Below, piece by piece: positions 51,458 through 60,086 of a stretch of 64,000 nucleotides of DNA. The number at the start of each line of letters is the position of its first letter. The stretch's first letter is position 1. Position numbers and translations under genes: made by a program. Under the pieces are notes generated by a model, which was not told where the DNA came from, ran no database searches, and saw only the letters and a list, made by a program, of their open reading frames with translations. Source of the DNA: JAFNAG01 sp041501225 (GTDB lineage Bacteria > Acidobacteriota > UBA6911); assembly GCA_041501225.1 (NCBI GenBank), contig JBGQNR010000005.1, positions 19,382 through 83,381 of the forward strand, read 5' to 3'.

Positions 51458-54436
51458 TCAGAGGAAGCGCACCGAGTCGACGGTGAGGGTGACGGCGTCG
51501 AAGTCCTCCTCGACCAGGCCGGTCAGCACGTACGGGCGCGAGCGGTTCAGCATGTGGCAGAAGCGCGCGTAGGTTTGCGGGAAAAACGTGGTCTCGTAGA
51601 GCGCGCTCGTATCCTCAAAGCTGATGAACTCCATCGGCTCATCCTCCTTCGTCGTCACCACCTTCCCGGTTACCCACCATCCGATCGTGGTCACGCGCCG
51701 GCCCACGTGCTTGTGAAGATCCGCGCCGTGCACAAGCCTGAGCCGCGCCAGCGGCTCGCGGTAGAGTTCCAGCGGGTGCCGGCTGATCAGGAAATCGAGC
51801 GTCTCCAGTTCGTGCTCCAGGACCGTGCGCGCGCTGTACTGCGGCACGCGCGGGGGCTCCACCGCCGGTATGTCCTGGAACAGCGAACGCGCCACCGCGC
51901 GCCGCGCCGCCTTGGTTTCGTGCCACGCCAGGGTCTTCCAGATCATCTCCGGCCGCGTCGCGCCCCCCGCGATGCCGTCCATGGCGCCGGCCTTGATCAG
52001 GAGCTTTACGTCCGACGGGTCGATGTCGACGCGGCCGAGAAAATCCTCCAGCGACAGGAACGGCCGCTTCTTCCGCTCCTCCAGCAGCGCCTCCAGGCCC
52101 GCCTCGCGTAATCCCTTCAGCTGCATCAGCCCCACTCGCAACGTTCGCTCCTTCCCCCAGTACTCCTTCCGGCTCTCATTCACATCCGGCAGCAGGACCT
52201 TCAGTCCCATCCGGCGCGCCTCCGAGACGTAGGCGAAAGGCGAGTAGTATCCGCCCTGGTTGGTGAGCACCGCCGCGATGAACTCGGCCGGATAGTGCGC
52301 CCGCAGCCAGCATGATTTGTAGGAAACCAGGGCGTACGAGGCCGAATGAGGTTTGCAGAACGAATATCCCGCAAAGCTGAGGATCATCTCCCAGACCTGG
52401 TCCACGACTTCGCGGGACACGCCGCGCGCGCCGGCGCCCTGGTAGAACATTTCCCTGTACTCCTCGAGCTTCCTCCCCGCGCGTTTCTTCGACAGGATCT
52501 TGCGCAGCAGATCGGCGTCCACCGCGCCGAACCCCGCCATCGCCATGGCGATGCGCGAGACATCCTCCTGGTACACCATGATGCCGTAAGTCTCACCCAG
52601 CACTTCGTCCATGATCGGGTGCAACGGCTGCCACTCCCCGCCGCGCAGGCGCCGGACATATTCGCGGATATATTTGTTGGCCGCGGGACGAATGATCGAG
52701 CTGTGAATCACGAGATGGTCGAAGTCCCCGCGCCGGCATTTCAGCTGCAGCTGCCGCATCGCGGGCGACTCGACGTAGAACACTCCTAACGTGTCCCCTT
52801 TGGCGATCAGCTCCTGAGTCTTGGCATCGGTCGTCGGATCCCAGGCACCGTAGTCGATCGCCACCCCGTAACTCTCCTGGATTGCCGTCAGAGCGTCGCG
52901 GATGACCGCCAGCGAACGATTCCCGAGCAGATCGATCTTGACCAGCCCCGCATCCTCGGCCTGGTCCTTCTCCCACTGCAGGATCAGAACCCCCTTGGGC
53001 GCGCGCTCGACCGGCACGTGCCGGTCCATGCGCCCGGGCACGATCACCACGCCGCCGCAATGCACCGACAGGTTGCGTGGATAGCCGTCCAGCTTCACCG
53101 CCAGCTCCACGATCTCCGGCCACGGATCTTTCAGCTCCATGTCCTTATACACGGGATTGTTCTTCACCAGGTCCGGCAAATACCGGATCGACCAGTAGTA
53201 GCCCATGCGCTCGGTGACGCTCTTGATCTCCGATTCGGGCAATCCATATACCTTGGCGACTTCCCGCACGGCCGCGCGGGCGCGGAACCCGACGTGGTTG
53301 GAGATCATCGCGGTCCGCTCTGCGCCGTACTTGCGGAAGACGTAGTCGAGAATGCCGTCGCGCTCATCCCAGGGGAAATCGACGTCGATGTCGGGAGGAT
53401 CCGTGCGCCCTTCGTTCAGGAAACGCTCGAAGAACAGGTTGTGCGTGATCGGCTCCACGTGCGTGATCCCCAGGCAGTAGGAGACCAGGCTCGCCGCCGC
53501 CGAGCCGCGGCCGCAGTTCCGCGCCGACTGCTGCACGATGTCGCGCACGACCAGGAAATACGGGGCGAATCCCTTGTCGCGGATGATCTCCAGCTCGCGC
53601 TCCAGCCGCTTCACCACCGACTCCGACAGCTCGCCGTAGCGCCGCTCGGCGCCACGATAGCACTCCTCCCGCAGATACTCGAAGGCATCCGACCCGTCCG
53701 GCGTTTCGAAAGCTGGAAAAGCCGGCTTGCCGATGTCGAGGTCCGCGGAGCACCCGTCCGCAATGCGCAGGCTATTCTCCAGCGCCTGGCTCAAATGCGG
53801 ATAACGGCGTGCCATCCCCTCAGGCGGCTTCAGCCAGCGGTCTGCGGCCGCCAGCTCTTCCTTCGGGATGCGCGACAGGCTGGTGTTCAAGTCGATCGCG
53901 CGCAGCAGGCGGTGCAGCGGGAAGTCGTTGGGGTCGACAAAATGGACATCGTTCGTCGCCACCACCGGAATGCCGCTCGCGCGCGCAAACTTGAGCAGCG
54001 CCGGTTCCGCCGCGGGATCATTCAGCTCCACGTACAGCTGCTCCGTGCCGTTCTGCCGGCCCAGCGCTTCCAGCAGCGCGATCTGATCGCTGAGCACAAA
54101 GACATGCTCCCGATCCGCCTGCAGCGCCCGGCGCAGGCTGAAGCCCGGCTCGAGATGGCGGCGCGTGATCAGCCGGCACAGCGTCGCATACCCTTCGCGG
54201 TTGCGCGCCAGGATGACCGCGCGCTCGCCATCCGCGCGCAACTCGGCGCCCACGATCGGGCGCAGACCGCGCTCCGCGGCGCACTGCAGGAACCAGACCA
54301 GCCCATAGAGGCCGTTGGTGTCGGTCAACGCCAGCGCGCCCATGCCGCGCGCCAGTGCCGCATCGACGAGGGCTTCGATCCGGCTTGCGCCTCTGCAGAA
54401 CGAATAATTCGAATGCACGTGCAAGTGAATAAACAT
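51458..54436 (-). CDS. dnaE2: Error-prone DNA polymerase III alpha subunit DnaE2
   Basis: The 992-residue protein has an N-terminal PHP domain (FIHLHVHSNYSFCRGASRIEALVDAA), the polymerase catalytic Asp pair in DPPDIDVDFPWDERD, and the C-terminal OB-fold region (VTTIGWWVTGKVVTT). The length, about 150 residues shorter than replicative DnaE, is that of DnaE2. It performs translesion synthesis with ImuB. ImuB lies 43 bases upstream, with one AGGCTGTAGGCT repeat between them. No LexA box is recognisable, because the spacer is filled with that repeat. Confidence 0.9.
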   Translation of the reverse strand: MFIHLHVHSNYSFCRGASRIEALVDAALARGMGALALTDTNGLYGLVWFLQCAAERGLRPIVGAELRADGERAVILARNREGYATLCRLITRRHLEPGFSLRRALQADREHVFVLSDQIALLEALGRQNGTEQLYVELNDPAAEPALLKFARASGIPVVATNDVHFVDPNDFPLHRLLRAIDLNTSLSRIPKEELAAADRWLKPPEGMARRYPHLSQALENSLRIADGCSADLDIGKPAFPAFETPDGSDAFEYLREECYRGAERRYGELSESVVKRLERELEIIRDKGFAPYFLVVRDIVQQSARNCGRGSAAASLVSYCLGITHVEPITHNLFFERFLNEGRTDPPDIDVDFPWDERDGILDYVFRKYGAERTAMISNHVGFRARAAVREVAKVYGLPESEIKSVTERMGYYWSIRYLPDLVKNNPVYKDMELKDPWPEIVELAVKLDGYPRNLSVHCGGVVIVPGRMDRHVPVERAPKGVLILQWEKDQAEDAGLVKIDLLGNRSLAVIRDALTAIQESYGVAIDYGAWDPTTDAKTQELIAKGDTLGVFYVESPAMRQLQLKCRRGDFDHLVIHSSIIRPAANKYIREYVRRLRGGEWQPLHPIMDEVLGETYGIMVYQEDVSRIAMAMAGFGAVDADLLRKILSKKRAGRKLEEYREMFYQGAGARGVSREVVDQVWEMILSFAGYSFCKPHSASYALVSYKSCWLRAHYPAEFIAAVLTNQGGYYSPFAYVSEARRMGLKVLLPDVNESRKEYWGKERTLRVGLMQLKGLREAGLEALLEERKKRPFLSLEDFLGRVDIDPSDVKLLIKAGAMDGIAGGATRPEMIWKTLAWHETKAARRAVARSLFQDIPAVEPPRVPQYSARTVLEHELETLDFLISRHPLELYREPLARLRLVHGADLHKHVGRRVTTIGWWVTGKVVTTKEDEPMEFISFEDTSALYETTFFPQTYARFCHMLNRSRPYVLTGLVEEDFDAVTLTVDSVRFL

Positions 54437-54440
54437 AAAT

Positions 54441-54473
54441 AGGCTGTAGGCTGTTAGGCTGTAGGCTATAGGC
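54441..54473. repeat. AGGCTGTAGGCT array between dnaE2 and imuB
   Basis: AGGCTGTAGGCTGTTAGGCT followed by GTAGGCTATAGGCC is packed into the 43-bp spacer. The same unit forms a hairpin at 55679-55745 and an array at 56115-56232. Confidence 0.8.
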
Positions 54474-54479
54474 CACGGC

Positions 54480-55670
54480 CTAACTTTGCGTCGGAGCCAG
54501 CAGAGCGATTTTTTTCTCCGCGGGCTCTGCGGTCTCGGCGGTAAAAAGTTTTATGCCGCGCCGGCGGAGCTCGTCGAGGGCGGATTCCAGCCGGGCTTGG
54601 CGCAGCGGCTTCGGGTCGGCGAACAAATCCAGCTGAGCCGGGCCGCTGCTCAGCTCGGTCAGGCGGAGATGCAGGCTGCGCACACGGGTGCGCCGGGTCA
54701 GTGTCTGCTCGAACAGGCGCCCGGCCCGCGCCGTCAGCCCCGCCGTCGACTGCAGCGGCGGCACCAGTTTTGCCTTGGCCGTTGCCTCTCGATAATCCGA
54801 GTACCTGACGCGCACTTCCATTCGTGCGGCGCGTTGCTTCCGCTCCCGCAGCCGTTCCCCCGCGCGCTCGCACAGACCGCGGAGTGCACCCTGCAACAGA
54901 TCCCAATCGTTGCTGTCCTCGGCCAGCACGGTGTCTGCCTCCACGGCGGGAACCGCTTGGGGCGGGTAGACCGGCGTATCGTCGATGCCGAGCGCGCGCT
55001 GGTGGAGCACGAAGCCAAGCCGCCCGAAGGCCAGCATCAGATGCTCCAGCCTCATGACCGCAAGCTCCCGGATGAGCCGGATGTTGAGCTCCAGGAGCTG
55101 CTCCTGCGTCTTCGGACCTACGCCGGGGAGCAGCGGCGCCGGCAGCGGCGCCAGAAATGCGGATTCGTCTCCCGCCGGAACATCCTGGAGCCCCACCGGC
55201 TCGGTTACTACGGCCGCAATCCTGCTGACCATCTTGTTGGAAGCCACGCCGAGGGCGGATTCCAGGCGCAGCCGCTGCCGGATCTCCTTCTGCGCGCGCC
55301 ACGCAGCATCCCGCGGCGGGCCGAACAGGCGCCCCGTCCCCGTCATGTCGAGATAGGCCTGGCCATAGCCCGCGGGCTCCAGTACCGGAGAAAAGTTTGC
55401 CAGCACCTGGCAGAGAGCGCGCGACGCACGGGCGTAGAGCGGTTCGTTGGGAGGCAGCACCACCAGGTCCCGGCAGCGCCGCAACGCGCGGGCCAGAATC
55501 ATCCCTTTGCGAATGCCCGCGTCCTGCGCCTCCGGCGACAGAGCCGTCACCACCGACCGGGACGGGCCGACCGGCGCCACCACGACGGGACGGCGGCGCA
55601 ACTCCGGGTGGATCACCCGCTCCACCGCGACCGCAAAAGCGGCAATGTCGATGTAAATGATTTCCGACAT
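54480..55670 (-). CDS. imuB: ImuB, inactive Y-family polymerase homologue
   Basis: The 396-residue protein is related to Y-family polymerases. The first catalytic Asp region is present (YIDIAAFAVAVERV), but the place of the SxDEAYLD motif reads GYGQAYLDMTGT, so the catalytic Asp-Glu pair is replaced by Gly-Gln, as expected for ImuB that works as a platform rather than an enzyme. LLPGVGPKTQEQLLEL is the helix-hairpin-helix. The C-terminal FTAETAEPAEKKIALL is encoded by a copy of the CTCTGCGGCCTCTGCG repeat. ImuA, usually next to imuB, is not present. Confidence 0.8.
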   Translation of the reverse strand: MSEIIYIDIAAFAVAVERVIHPELRRRPVVVAPVGPSRSVVTALSPEAQDAGIRKGMILARALRRCRDLVVLPPNEPLYARASRALCQVLANFSPVLEPAGYGQAYLDMTGTGRLFGPPRDAAWRAQKEIRQRLRLESALGVASNKMVSRIAAVVTEPVGLQDVPAGDESAFLAPLPAPLLPGVGPKTQEQLLELNIRLIRELAVMRLEHLMLAFGRLGFVLHQRALGIDDTPVYPPQAVPAVEADTVLAEDSNDWDLLQGALRGLCERAGERLRERKQRAARMEVRVRYSDYREATAKAKLVPPLQSTAGLTARAGRLFEQTLTRRTRVRSLHLRLTELSSGPAQLDLFADPKPLRQARLESALDELRRRGIKLFTAETAEPAEKKIALLAPTQS

Positions 55671-55678
55671 AATAACTC

Positions 55679-55745
55679 AGGCTGTAGGCTGTTAGGCTGT
55701 AGGCTGTAGGAGGCTATAGCCTACAGCCTAACAGCCTACAGGCTA
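55679..55745. repeat. AGGCTGTAGGCT hairpin
   Basis: GGCTGTAGGCTGTTAGGCTG and its complement CAGCCTAACAGCCTACAG face each other around GGAGGCTATAG, so this is a near-perfect palindrome between imuB and the four-helix-bundle gene. The stop codon of the latter (TAG, 55743-55745) is at its edge. Confidence 0.85.
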
Positions 55746-56099
55746 GCTTTTCCGCATTGAGCGGATTAAGGCGCCCAGAACCTTCTCGGTCTCCGCCATT
55801 TTCGAGTCGCATTCGCAAACGCCAGAGTTATCCGTGTAACCCAAGCGCCTGGCCAAGCCGAATTGGTAATGCAGTTCCCTTAAGGAACCGAAGGCTATTT
55901 CAAGGAAGCGAAGGTATTCGCCCTGACTCTCCCGCGCACATCCCTCAACGATGTTGGACGGAACCGAAACTGCCGCCCTTCTCATCTGGGAAGTCAATCC
56001 ATAGATTTCCTCCTTGGGAAATCCTCTGGTTACACGATATATCAGCATGGCTACGTCGTCGGCCAACTCAAATGCCTTGAGCTTCGTGTGGTCCCGCAT
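55743..56099 (-). CDS. Four-helix-bundle protein (S23/Avd family)
   Basis: The 118-residue product starts at ATG 56099 (MRDHTKLKAFELADDVAML), which matches the typical start of S23/four-helix-bundle proteins, followed by IYRVTRGFPKEEIYGLTSQMRRAAVSVPSNIVEGC and FLEIAFGSLRELHYQF. The family occurs as 23S rRNA intervening sequences and as the accessory variability determinant of diversity-generating retroelements; no reverse transcriptase or rRNA is present here, so it is a stray member. The gene is bracketed by AGGCTGTAGGCT repeats on both sides, suggesting mobility of the whole block. Confidence 0.85.
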   Translation of the reverse strand: MRDHTKLKAFELADDVAMLIYRVTRGFPKEEIYGLTSQMRRAAVSVPSNIVEGCARESQGEYLRFLEIAFGSLRELHYQFGLARRLGYTDNSGVCECDSKMAETEKVLGALIRSMRKS

Positions 56100-56114
56100 G
56101 CTCCCCCCCAAAGC

Positions 56115-56232
56115 AGGCTGTGGCCCTTTAGGCTGTAGGCTGTAGGTCAAAGCAAAAACTTGCAGCTTGGTTTTGGTTGTGCCTATAGCCTACAGCCTCC
56201 CTACAGCCTACAGTCTAAAAGCCTACAGCCTA
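56115..56232. repeat. AGGCTGTAGGCT array with inverted copies
   Basis: TTAGGCTGTAGGCTGTAGG (56129-56147) faces GCCTATAGCCTACAGCC and CTACAGCCTACAGTC (56181-56215). The 3' end of the DUF72 gene reads into it. Confidence 0.8.
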
Positions 56233-56971
56233 GCTCCTTAGCGTTAATCACTGCCTGACCATGCCAAGTGTTGTTCATCAGCACCAGCACCCGATCGCTC
56301 TCCCGCTCCAGACGCCGGATCTCCGGCACCGCCGCGGCCAGCTCCGCCCGGCTGTACAGGTAGTTGTGCCGGGCCGAACCGTCCCCTTGAATCCAGCGCG
56401 ACTGGTTCCGCCCTTGAAAACGTACATACGCCACTCCCGCAGTCGCGCAATAAAAGGTCTTGTCCGTCAGGCTGGTGCCGCCGTCGACGCACGCCAGAGC
56501 GATACGTTCGGCCGCCAGGTGCCGCGCGGCGCGCGGAGTCAACCAGTCGGGACAGCCAAAATCCGCGATCAGCGGCAAGCCGGCAAGAGCATCCCGGAGC
56601 CGGCACAGGCGTTGGAAGTTGTCGCGGTTGAAACCAAAATCGGGCCCGAACTGGGCAACTACGCCGGCTAACTGGGCGCACTCCTTCAAAGGCCAGAGCG
56701 CGGAAACGAATCGGTGCGCCAGATCCCTCGTTTCAACCCCCTCTTCCACCAAACGGAACGGGACGCGGAAAACGAACTGAAGCGAACCGGAATCGTCTAT
56801 AAGTTGTTGTATTGAATTAGCTTCAGGTATGCGGTAGTACGTGAAGGCCAGCTCGCAGCAACCGAAATGACGGCGGTAATGCTCCAGCCATAGGGCAGGG
56901 TCGAGGCCTGCAGGATAAAACACCCGCTCCCAATCGCGATGCTGAAACCCGCTCGTTCCTACCAGGATCAT
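56201..56971 (-). CDS. DUF72-family protein
   Basis: The 256-residue protein has MILVGTSGFQHRDW, FYPAGLDPALWLEHYRRHF and FRVPFRLVEEG, the N-terminal signature of DUF72 (YecE-like) TIM-barrel-like proteins. CVDGGTSLTDKTFYCATAGVAYVRFQGRN is the typical C-terminal third. Function is unknown in the family. The last eleven codons (ELGCRLLDCRL) are the translation of the AGGCTGTAGGCT repeat, so the native C-terminus was probably replaced. Confidence 0.85.
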   Translation of the reverse strand: MILVGTSGFQHRDWERVFYPAGLDPALWLEHYRRHFGCCELAFTYYRIPEANSIQQLIDDSGSLQFVFRVPFRLVEEGVETRDLAHRFVSALWPLKECAQLAGVVAQFGPDFGFNRDNFQRLCRLRDALAGLPLIADFGCPDWLTPRAARHLAAERIALACVDGGTSLTDKTFYCATAGVAYVRFQGRNQSRWIQGDGSARHNYLYSRAELAAAVPEIRRLERESDRVLVLMNNTWHGQAVINAKELGCRLLDCRL

Positions 56972-57127
56972 ACCTTAAAAATAGGTGAAGATTTGGTGAA
57001 AATCAATAAAAAAGAATTCAGAATAAAGAATGGTCGATGCATGGGCCACGCCCTCCATATCCCGATGCCTTCCATTCTGAATTCTGTCTTCTGGATATAA
57101 TGAATGTGTGGAAGGAAGGAGAAGGTC
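56972..57127. other. AT-rich intergenic region with an inverted repeat
   Basis: AGAATTCAGAATAAAGAATGG (about 57011-57031) faces CCATTCTGAATTCTG (57073-57086). TATAAT at 57096-57101 could be the -10 box of the pterin dehydratase gene, but no clear -35 box is seen. Confidence 0.4.
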
Positions 57128-57409
57128 ATGAAGGTTTTGTCGCAGGCTGAAATCAAGCAAAAACTGGGTGCATTGCCTGGCTGGAAGCTCACCGACGGAG
57201 GGATCCAGAAGCGTTACAAACTGGACAGTTTCATGTCTGTGATCGATTGGGTCCATCGCATTGCGGAAGCCGCGGAAGCGGCCAACCACCACCCGGACAT
57301 CCTGATCCAATACGATCAGGTAACGTTCACGCTGACCACCCACGACGCGGGCGGCATCACCCGGAAAGATTTCGACCTCGCCGCCCGCATCGAAGCCCTC
57401 GCATGCTGA
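57128..57409 (+). CDS. phhB: Pterin-4a-carbinolamine dehydratase (PCD/DCoH)
   Basis: The 93-residue protein has the family's LGALPGW pair near residue 12-18, the motif ANHHPDILIQYDQVTFTLTTHDAGG with the His-His-Pro active site, and TRKDFDLAARIEAL at the C-terminus. The enzyme dehydrates 4a-hydroxytetrahydropterin in aromatic amino acid hydroxylation. The start has AAGGAGAAGG. No phenylalanine hydroxylase is in the window, so its partner is elsewhere or it has another role. Confidence 0.9.
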   Translation: MKVLSQAEIKQKLGALPGWKLTDGGIQKRYKLDSFMSVIDWVHRIAEAAEAANHHPDILIQYDQVTFTLTTHDAGGITRKDFDLAARIEALAC

Positions 57410-57454
57410 TTCTTGTGGACCGTCACGAATGGCACGAAGCAGCATGGAGAGCAG

Positions 57455-57710
57455 AAATGGATCATCTTTTCACCGCGGAGACCTCAAAGACCGCAAAGCT
57501 GACTCCAGGGTCCGCCCGGGGGCTGCCTTCGGCCGCCATCCTCAGCCGTGAGCGGCGGAAAAGCTGTGCCGACTCTCACTCTTCAGCCTGCACGCATCGG
57601 CTTTTCCGCCGCTCACGGCTGAGGATGGTGCAACGCGAAGCGTTGGCCCCCGGGCTTGAAGAATCGCATTGGCCTCTTTGCGGTCTTTGAGGTCTCCGCG
57701 GTGAGATCTT
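57455..57710. repeat. Long palindromic repeat element, copy C
   Basis: CACCGCGGAGACCTCAAAGA begins near 57469 and its complement TCTTTGAGGTCTCCGCGGTG ends near 57704. Inside, GCCCGGGGGCTGCCTTCGGC, CCTCAGCCGTGAGCGGCGG and the GCGGAAAAGC stem match copy A. The terminal CTGCGATTCAGACAGTGG ends are absent. It covers most of the 405-base spacer before the aminotransferase gene. Confidence 0.8.
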
Positions 57711-57814
57711 CTCTCGCAAGGCCCCATACGTCACCGTTACCAAAATTCATGTTTTTTGCGGGGTTTGATGGATGTAAGATCAGGCACAATTTTGACCAGA
57801 AGAGGAGAAGGCTG

Positions 57815-58945
57815 ATGAGATTGGATAAATTCGAGATGGAGCGCCTGCAGTCCACATGGGAGAACCGGGTGAAATACAATCTCTCGGAAAGCAGCGTTCA
57901 TCCCATGTCGGCGCGGGAGCTGGTCCCCGACCGGGCGTATCTGGAGCAGCTCATGGACATGCCGCTGATCTACAATCAGAGCAACGGCACCGACGAGCTG
58001 CGTTCGGCGATCGCGGCCCACTATCCCGGCGCCACTTTAGATCATGTCGAGGTCACCAACGGCGGTAGCGAAGCGAATTTCATTTCGATTTATTCCATGC
58101 TCGAACCCGGCGATGAAGCCGTCATCATCCTCCCCAACTACCAGCAGATCTGGGGTATGATTCGCAGCTTCGGCATGGCGGTCAAGGAAGTTCGGCTGCA
58201 CGAGGAGCTCAACTGGGCGCCGGACCTCGCCGAGCTCGAGGCGGCGGTGTCGCCGCGCACGCGCATGATCATCGTGTGCAACCCGAACAATCCCACAGGC
58301 GCAATTCTGACGACGGCGGAAATGGACGCGATCGTGCGCATTGCGGCCCGCTGCGGCGCCTGGATCCTCTGCGATGAGATTTACCAGGGCTCCGAAAGGG
58401 ACGGGCAGATGACGCCGACGTTCTGGGGAAAGTATGATCGGGTCATCATCACGAACGGCCTGTCGAAGGCGTACGGGCTTCCCGGGTTGCGCATCGGCTG
58501 GATTGTCGCGCCGAAGGACATGATCGCGAAGATGTGGTCCTATCACGATTACACAACGATCGCGCCGGGCACACTCAGCGACTGCCTGGCCCGCATCGCG
58601 CTCGCGCCCGAAGGCCGCATGCGCTGCCTGGAGCGCACAAGGGACATCTGCCGCAAAAACTTTCCCTTGTTCCGCTCCTGGATGCAAAGCCACGGATCCC
58701 TGTTCCGCATGGTCGAGCCCAAGGCGGGCGCCATCGCCTACGTGCGTTACGATCTCTCGGTCAACTCCACCGTGCTCATCGAACGCCTGCTCAAGGAAAA
58801 AAGCGTGCTCGTGGTGCCCGGCGACCATTTCGGCATGGATCAATATTTGCGCATCGGGTACGGGCCCCCACCCGAATACCTCCAGCAAGGGCTCGAGCTC
58901 ATGCAACAGGTCATCGCTGACTATAAGCGTAGCGGGAAATATTGA
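57815..58945 (+). CDS. Class I/II PLP aminotransferase
   Basis: The 376-residue protein starts at ATG 57815 after AGAGGAGAAGG; upstream reading frame is repeat-encoded. SNGTDELRSAIA, CNPNNPTGAIL, the Asp in DEIYQG and the PLP lysine in NGLSKAYGLPGLRIGW are all present. The substrate cannot be read, though the MRLDKFEMERLQS start and 'YNLSESSVHP' resemble capreomycidine-synthase-like or aspartate aminotransferase-like enzymes. Homoserine dehydrogenase lies 80 bases downstream in the same direction, so a role in the aspartate family of amino acids is possible. Confidence 0.8.
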   Translation: MRLDKFEMERLQSTWENRVKYNLSESSVHPMSARELVPDRAYLEQLMDMPLIYNQSNGTDELRSAIAAHYPGATLDHVEVTNGGSEANFISIYSMLEPGDEAVIILPNYQQIWGMIRSFGMAVKEVRLHEELNWAPDLAELEAAVSPRTRMIIVCNPNNPTGAILTTAEMDAIVRIAARCGAWILCDEIYQGSERDGQMTPTFWGKYDRVIITNGLSKAYGLPGLRIGWIVAPKDMIAKMWSYHDYTTIAPGTLSDCLARIALAPEGRMRCLERTRDICRKNFPLFRSWMQSHGSLFRMVEPKAGAIAYVRYDLSVNSTVLIERLLKEKSVLVVPGDHFGMDQYLRIGYGPPPEYLQQGLELMQQVIADYKRSGKY

Positions 58946-59010
58946 GGATTGACGATTGGAGGCTGGGTGTGCGGTCAAGACCGCGTAATCCGCCGCTCGT
59001 CAATCGTCCA
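58946..59010. repeat. GATTGAC / GTCAATC pair between aminotransferase and homoserine dehydrogenase
   Basis: GGATTGACGATTGGAG (58946-58961) and CGTCAATCGTCC (58998-59009) are inverted copies, so a hairpin lies directly after the aminotransferase stop. Confidence 0.6.
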
Positions 59011-59024
59011 TCAGAGGTGGTGAA

Positions 59025-60065
59025 ATGACTGGGGAATTGCTGCAGATCAATCTCGCGTTTCTGGGCTTTGGCTCGGTGGGGCGCGCGTTCATGCGCCTGC
59101 TGCTGCATCGTCGCGCCTGGCTGCACCGTGAGTTCGGCCTGGAATGGAAGGTCACCGGCATCGCCACTCAGAGCCACGGGATGGCCATCGATCACAGCGG
59201 GTTGGCCGTGCAGAAGATCCTGCGCTCCTGGAAGCGCGATTTCAGTCTCGATCGCCATCACGAGGGCCCCGCCTGCTCATCCAACACGGATTTCGTCCGC
59301 CAGTGCGGAGCGGATGTGCTTTTCGAGACCAGCGTGTTTGACCTCAGCGGCGAGCCCGCCGCGACGTATATCCGCGAAGCCCTGCAAGCCGGTCTGCATG
59401 TCGTGACTGCAAACAAGGGTCCGGTGGCAACGCACTTCCGCCCCCTGACGCGCCTGGCCCGCCAGCGCGGCGTTCGTTTCCTCTACGAAGGAACCGTGAT
59501 GGATGGGGCGCCGGTGTTTAATCTGGTCCGGCAAACGCTGCCTTCAACGCGCATTCGCTCGCTTCACGGCATCCTGAACAGCACAACCAACTATATTCTC
59601 ACGCAGATGGAGCAGGGCGCATCGTTCGAAGCAGCGTTGAGCTATGTCCAGAAGCAGGGGATCGCCGAAGCCGACCCAACCCTGGACATTGAGGGCTGGG
59701 ACGCAGCGGCAAAGCTGTCGATTCTGATCCAGGCCCTGATGGGCGGGTCGACCAAACCGGAGGATATCCACAGGGAGGGCATTTCGGAAAGCACCGGCAG
59801 GCTCGTTCGGGCCGCCGTGCGCAGGGATCGCCGGATCCGCCTGGTTGCCCGAGCGTATCGGAAGGGCGGCAAAATCGTCGGCAAAGTTTCGCCGGAAGAG
59901 TTGGAGATTTTCGATCCACTGGCGGCGATTCGCGGACTCAGCAACATCCTCATCCTGAATACCGACACCATGCGCGAGCTGGCCATCGTGGAGAACAATC
60001 CCACTGTCGAACAGACCGCCTTCGCCCTATTCTCCGACCTGGTAGCTCTGCTGCGTCGCCCGTAA
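59025..60065 (+). CDS. hom: Homoserine dehydrogenase
   Basis: The 346-residue protein has the NAD(P) motif AFLGFGSVGRAFMRLL, the central catalytic region VVTANKGPVA, and LNSTTNYILTQMEQGASFEAALSYVQKQGIAEADPTLDIEGWDAAAKLSIL, the family signature with the catalytic Lys. It converts L-aspartate-4-semialdehyde to homoserine. The protein lacks the C-terminal ACT domain, so it is not the aspartokinase-fused or threonine-regulated form. Start at ATG 59025 with AGAGGTGG. Confidence 0.9.
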   Translation: MTGELLQINLAFLGFGSVGRAFMRLLLHRRAWLHREFGLEWKVTGIATQSHGMAIDHSGLAVQKILRSWKRDFSLDRHHEGPACSSNTDFVRQCGADVLFETSVFDLSGEPAATYIREALQAGLHVVTANKGPVATHFRPLTRLARQRGVRFLYEGTVMDGAPVFNLVRQTLPSTRIRSLHGILNSTTNYILTQMEQGASFEAALSYVQKQGIAEADPTLDIEGWDAAAKLSILIQALMGGSTKPEDIHREGISESTGRLVRAAVRRDRRIRLVARAYRKGGKIVGKVSPEELEIFDPLAAIRGLSNILILNTDTMRELAIVENNPTVEQTAFALFSDLVALLRRP

Positions 60066-60086
60066 TAGCCGGTCCCGAACTTCAAA

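Noticed and set aside
53018..54442. Long open frame (474 codons) on the plus strand opposite dnaE2
   Set aside because: It is antisense to a well-identified DnaE2, has no domain and a composition dominated by Arg/His, the usual shadow of a GC-rich gene.
55743..56099. Four-helix-bundle protein as part of a diversity-generating retroelement
   Set aside because: No reverse transcriptase, template repeat or variable repeat is visible in the surroundings.
54441..56232. CRISPR array from the AGGCTGTAGGCT repeats
   Set aside because: No regular spacing, no unique spacers of constant length and no cas genes; the units are tandem and inverted.
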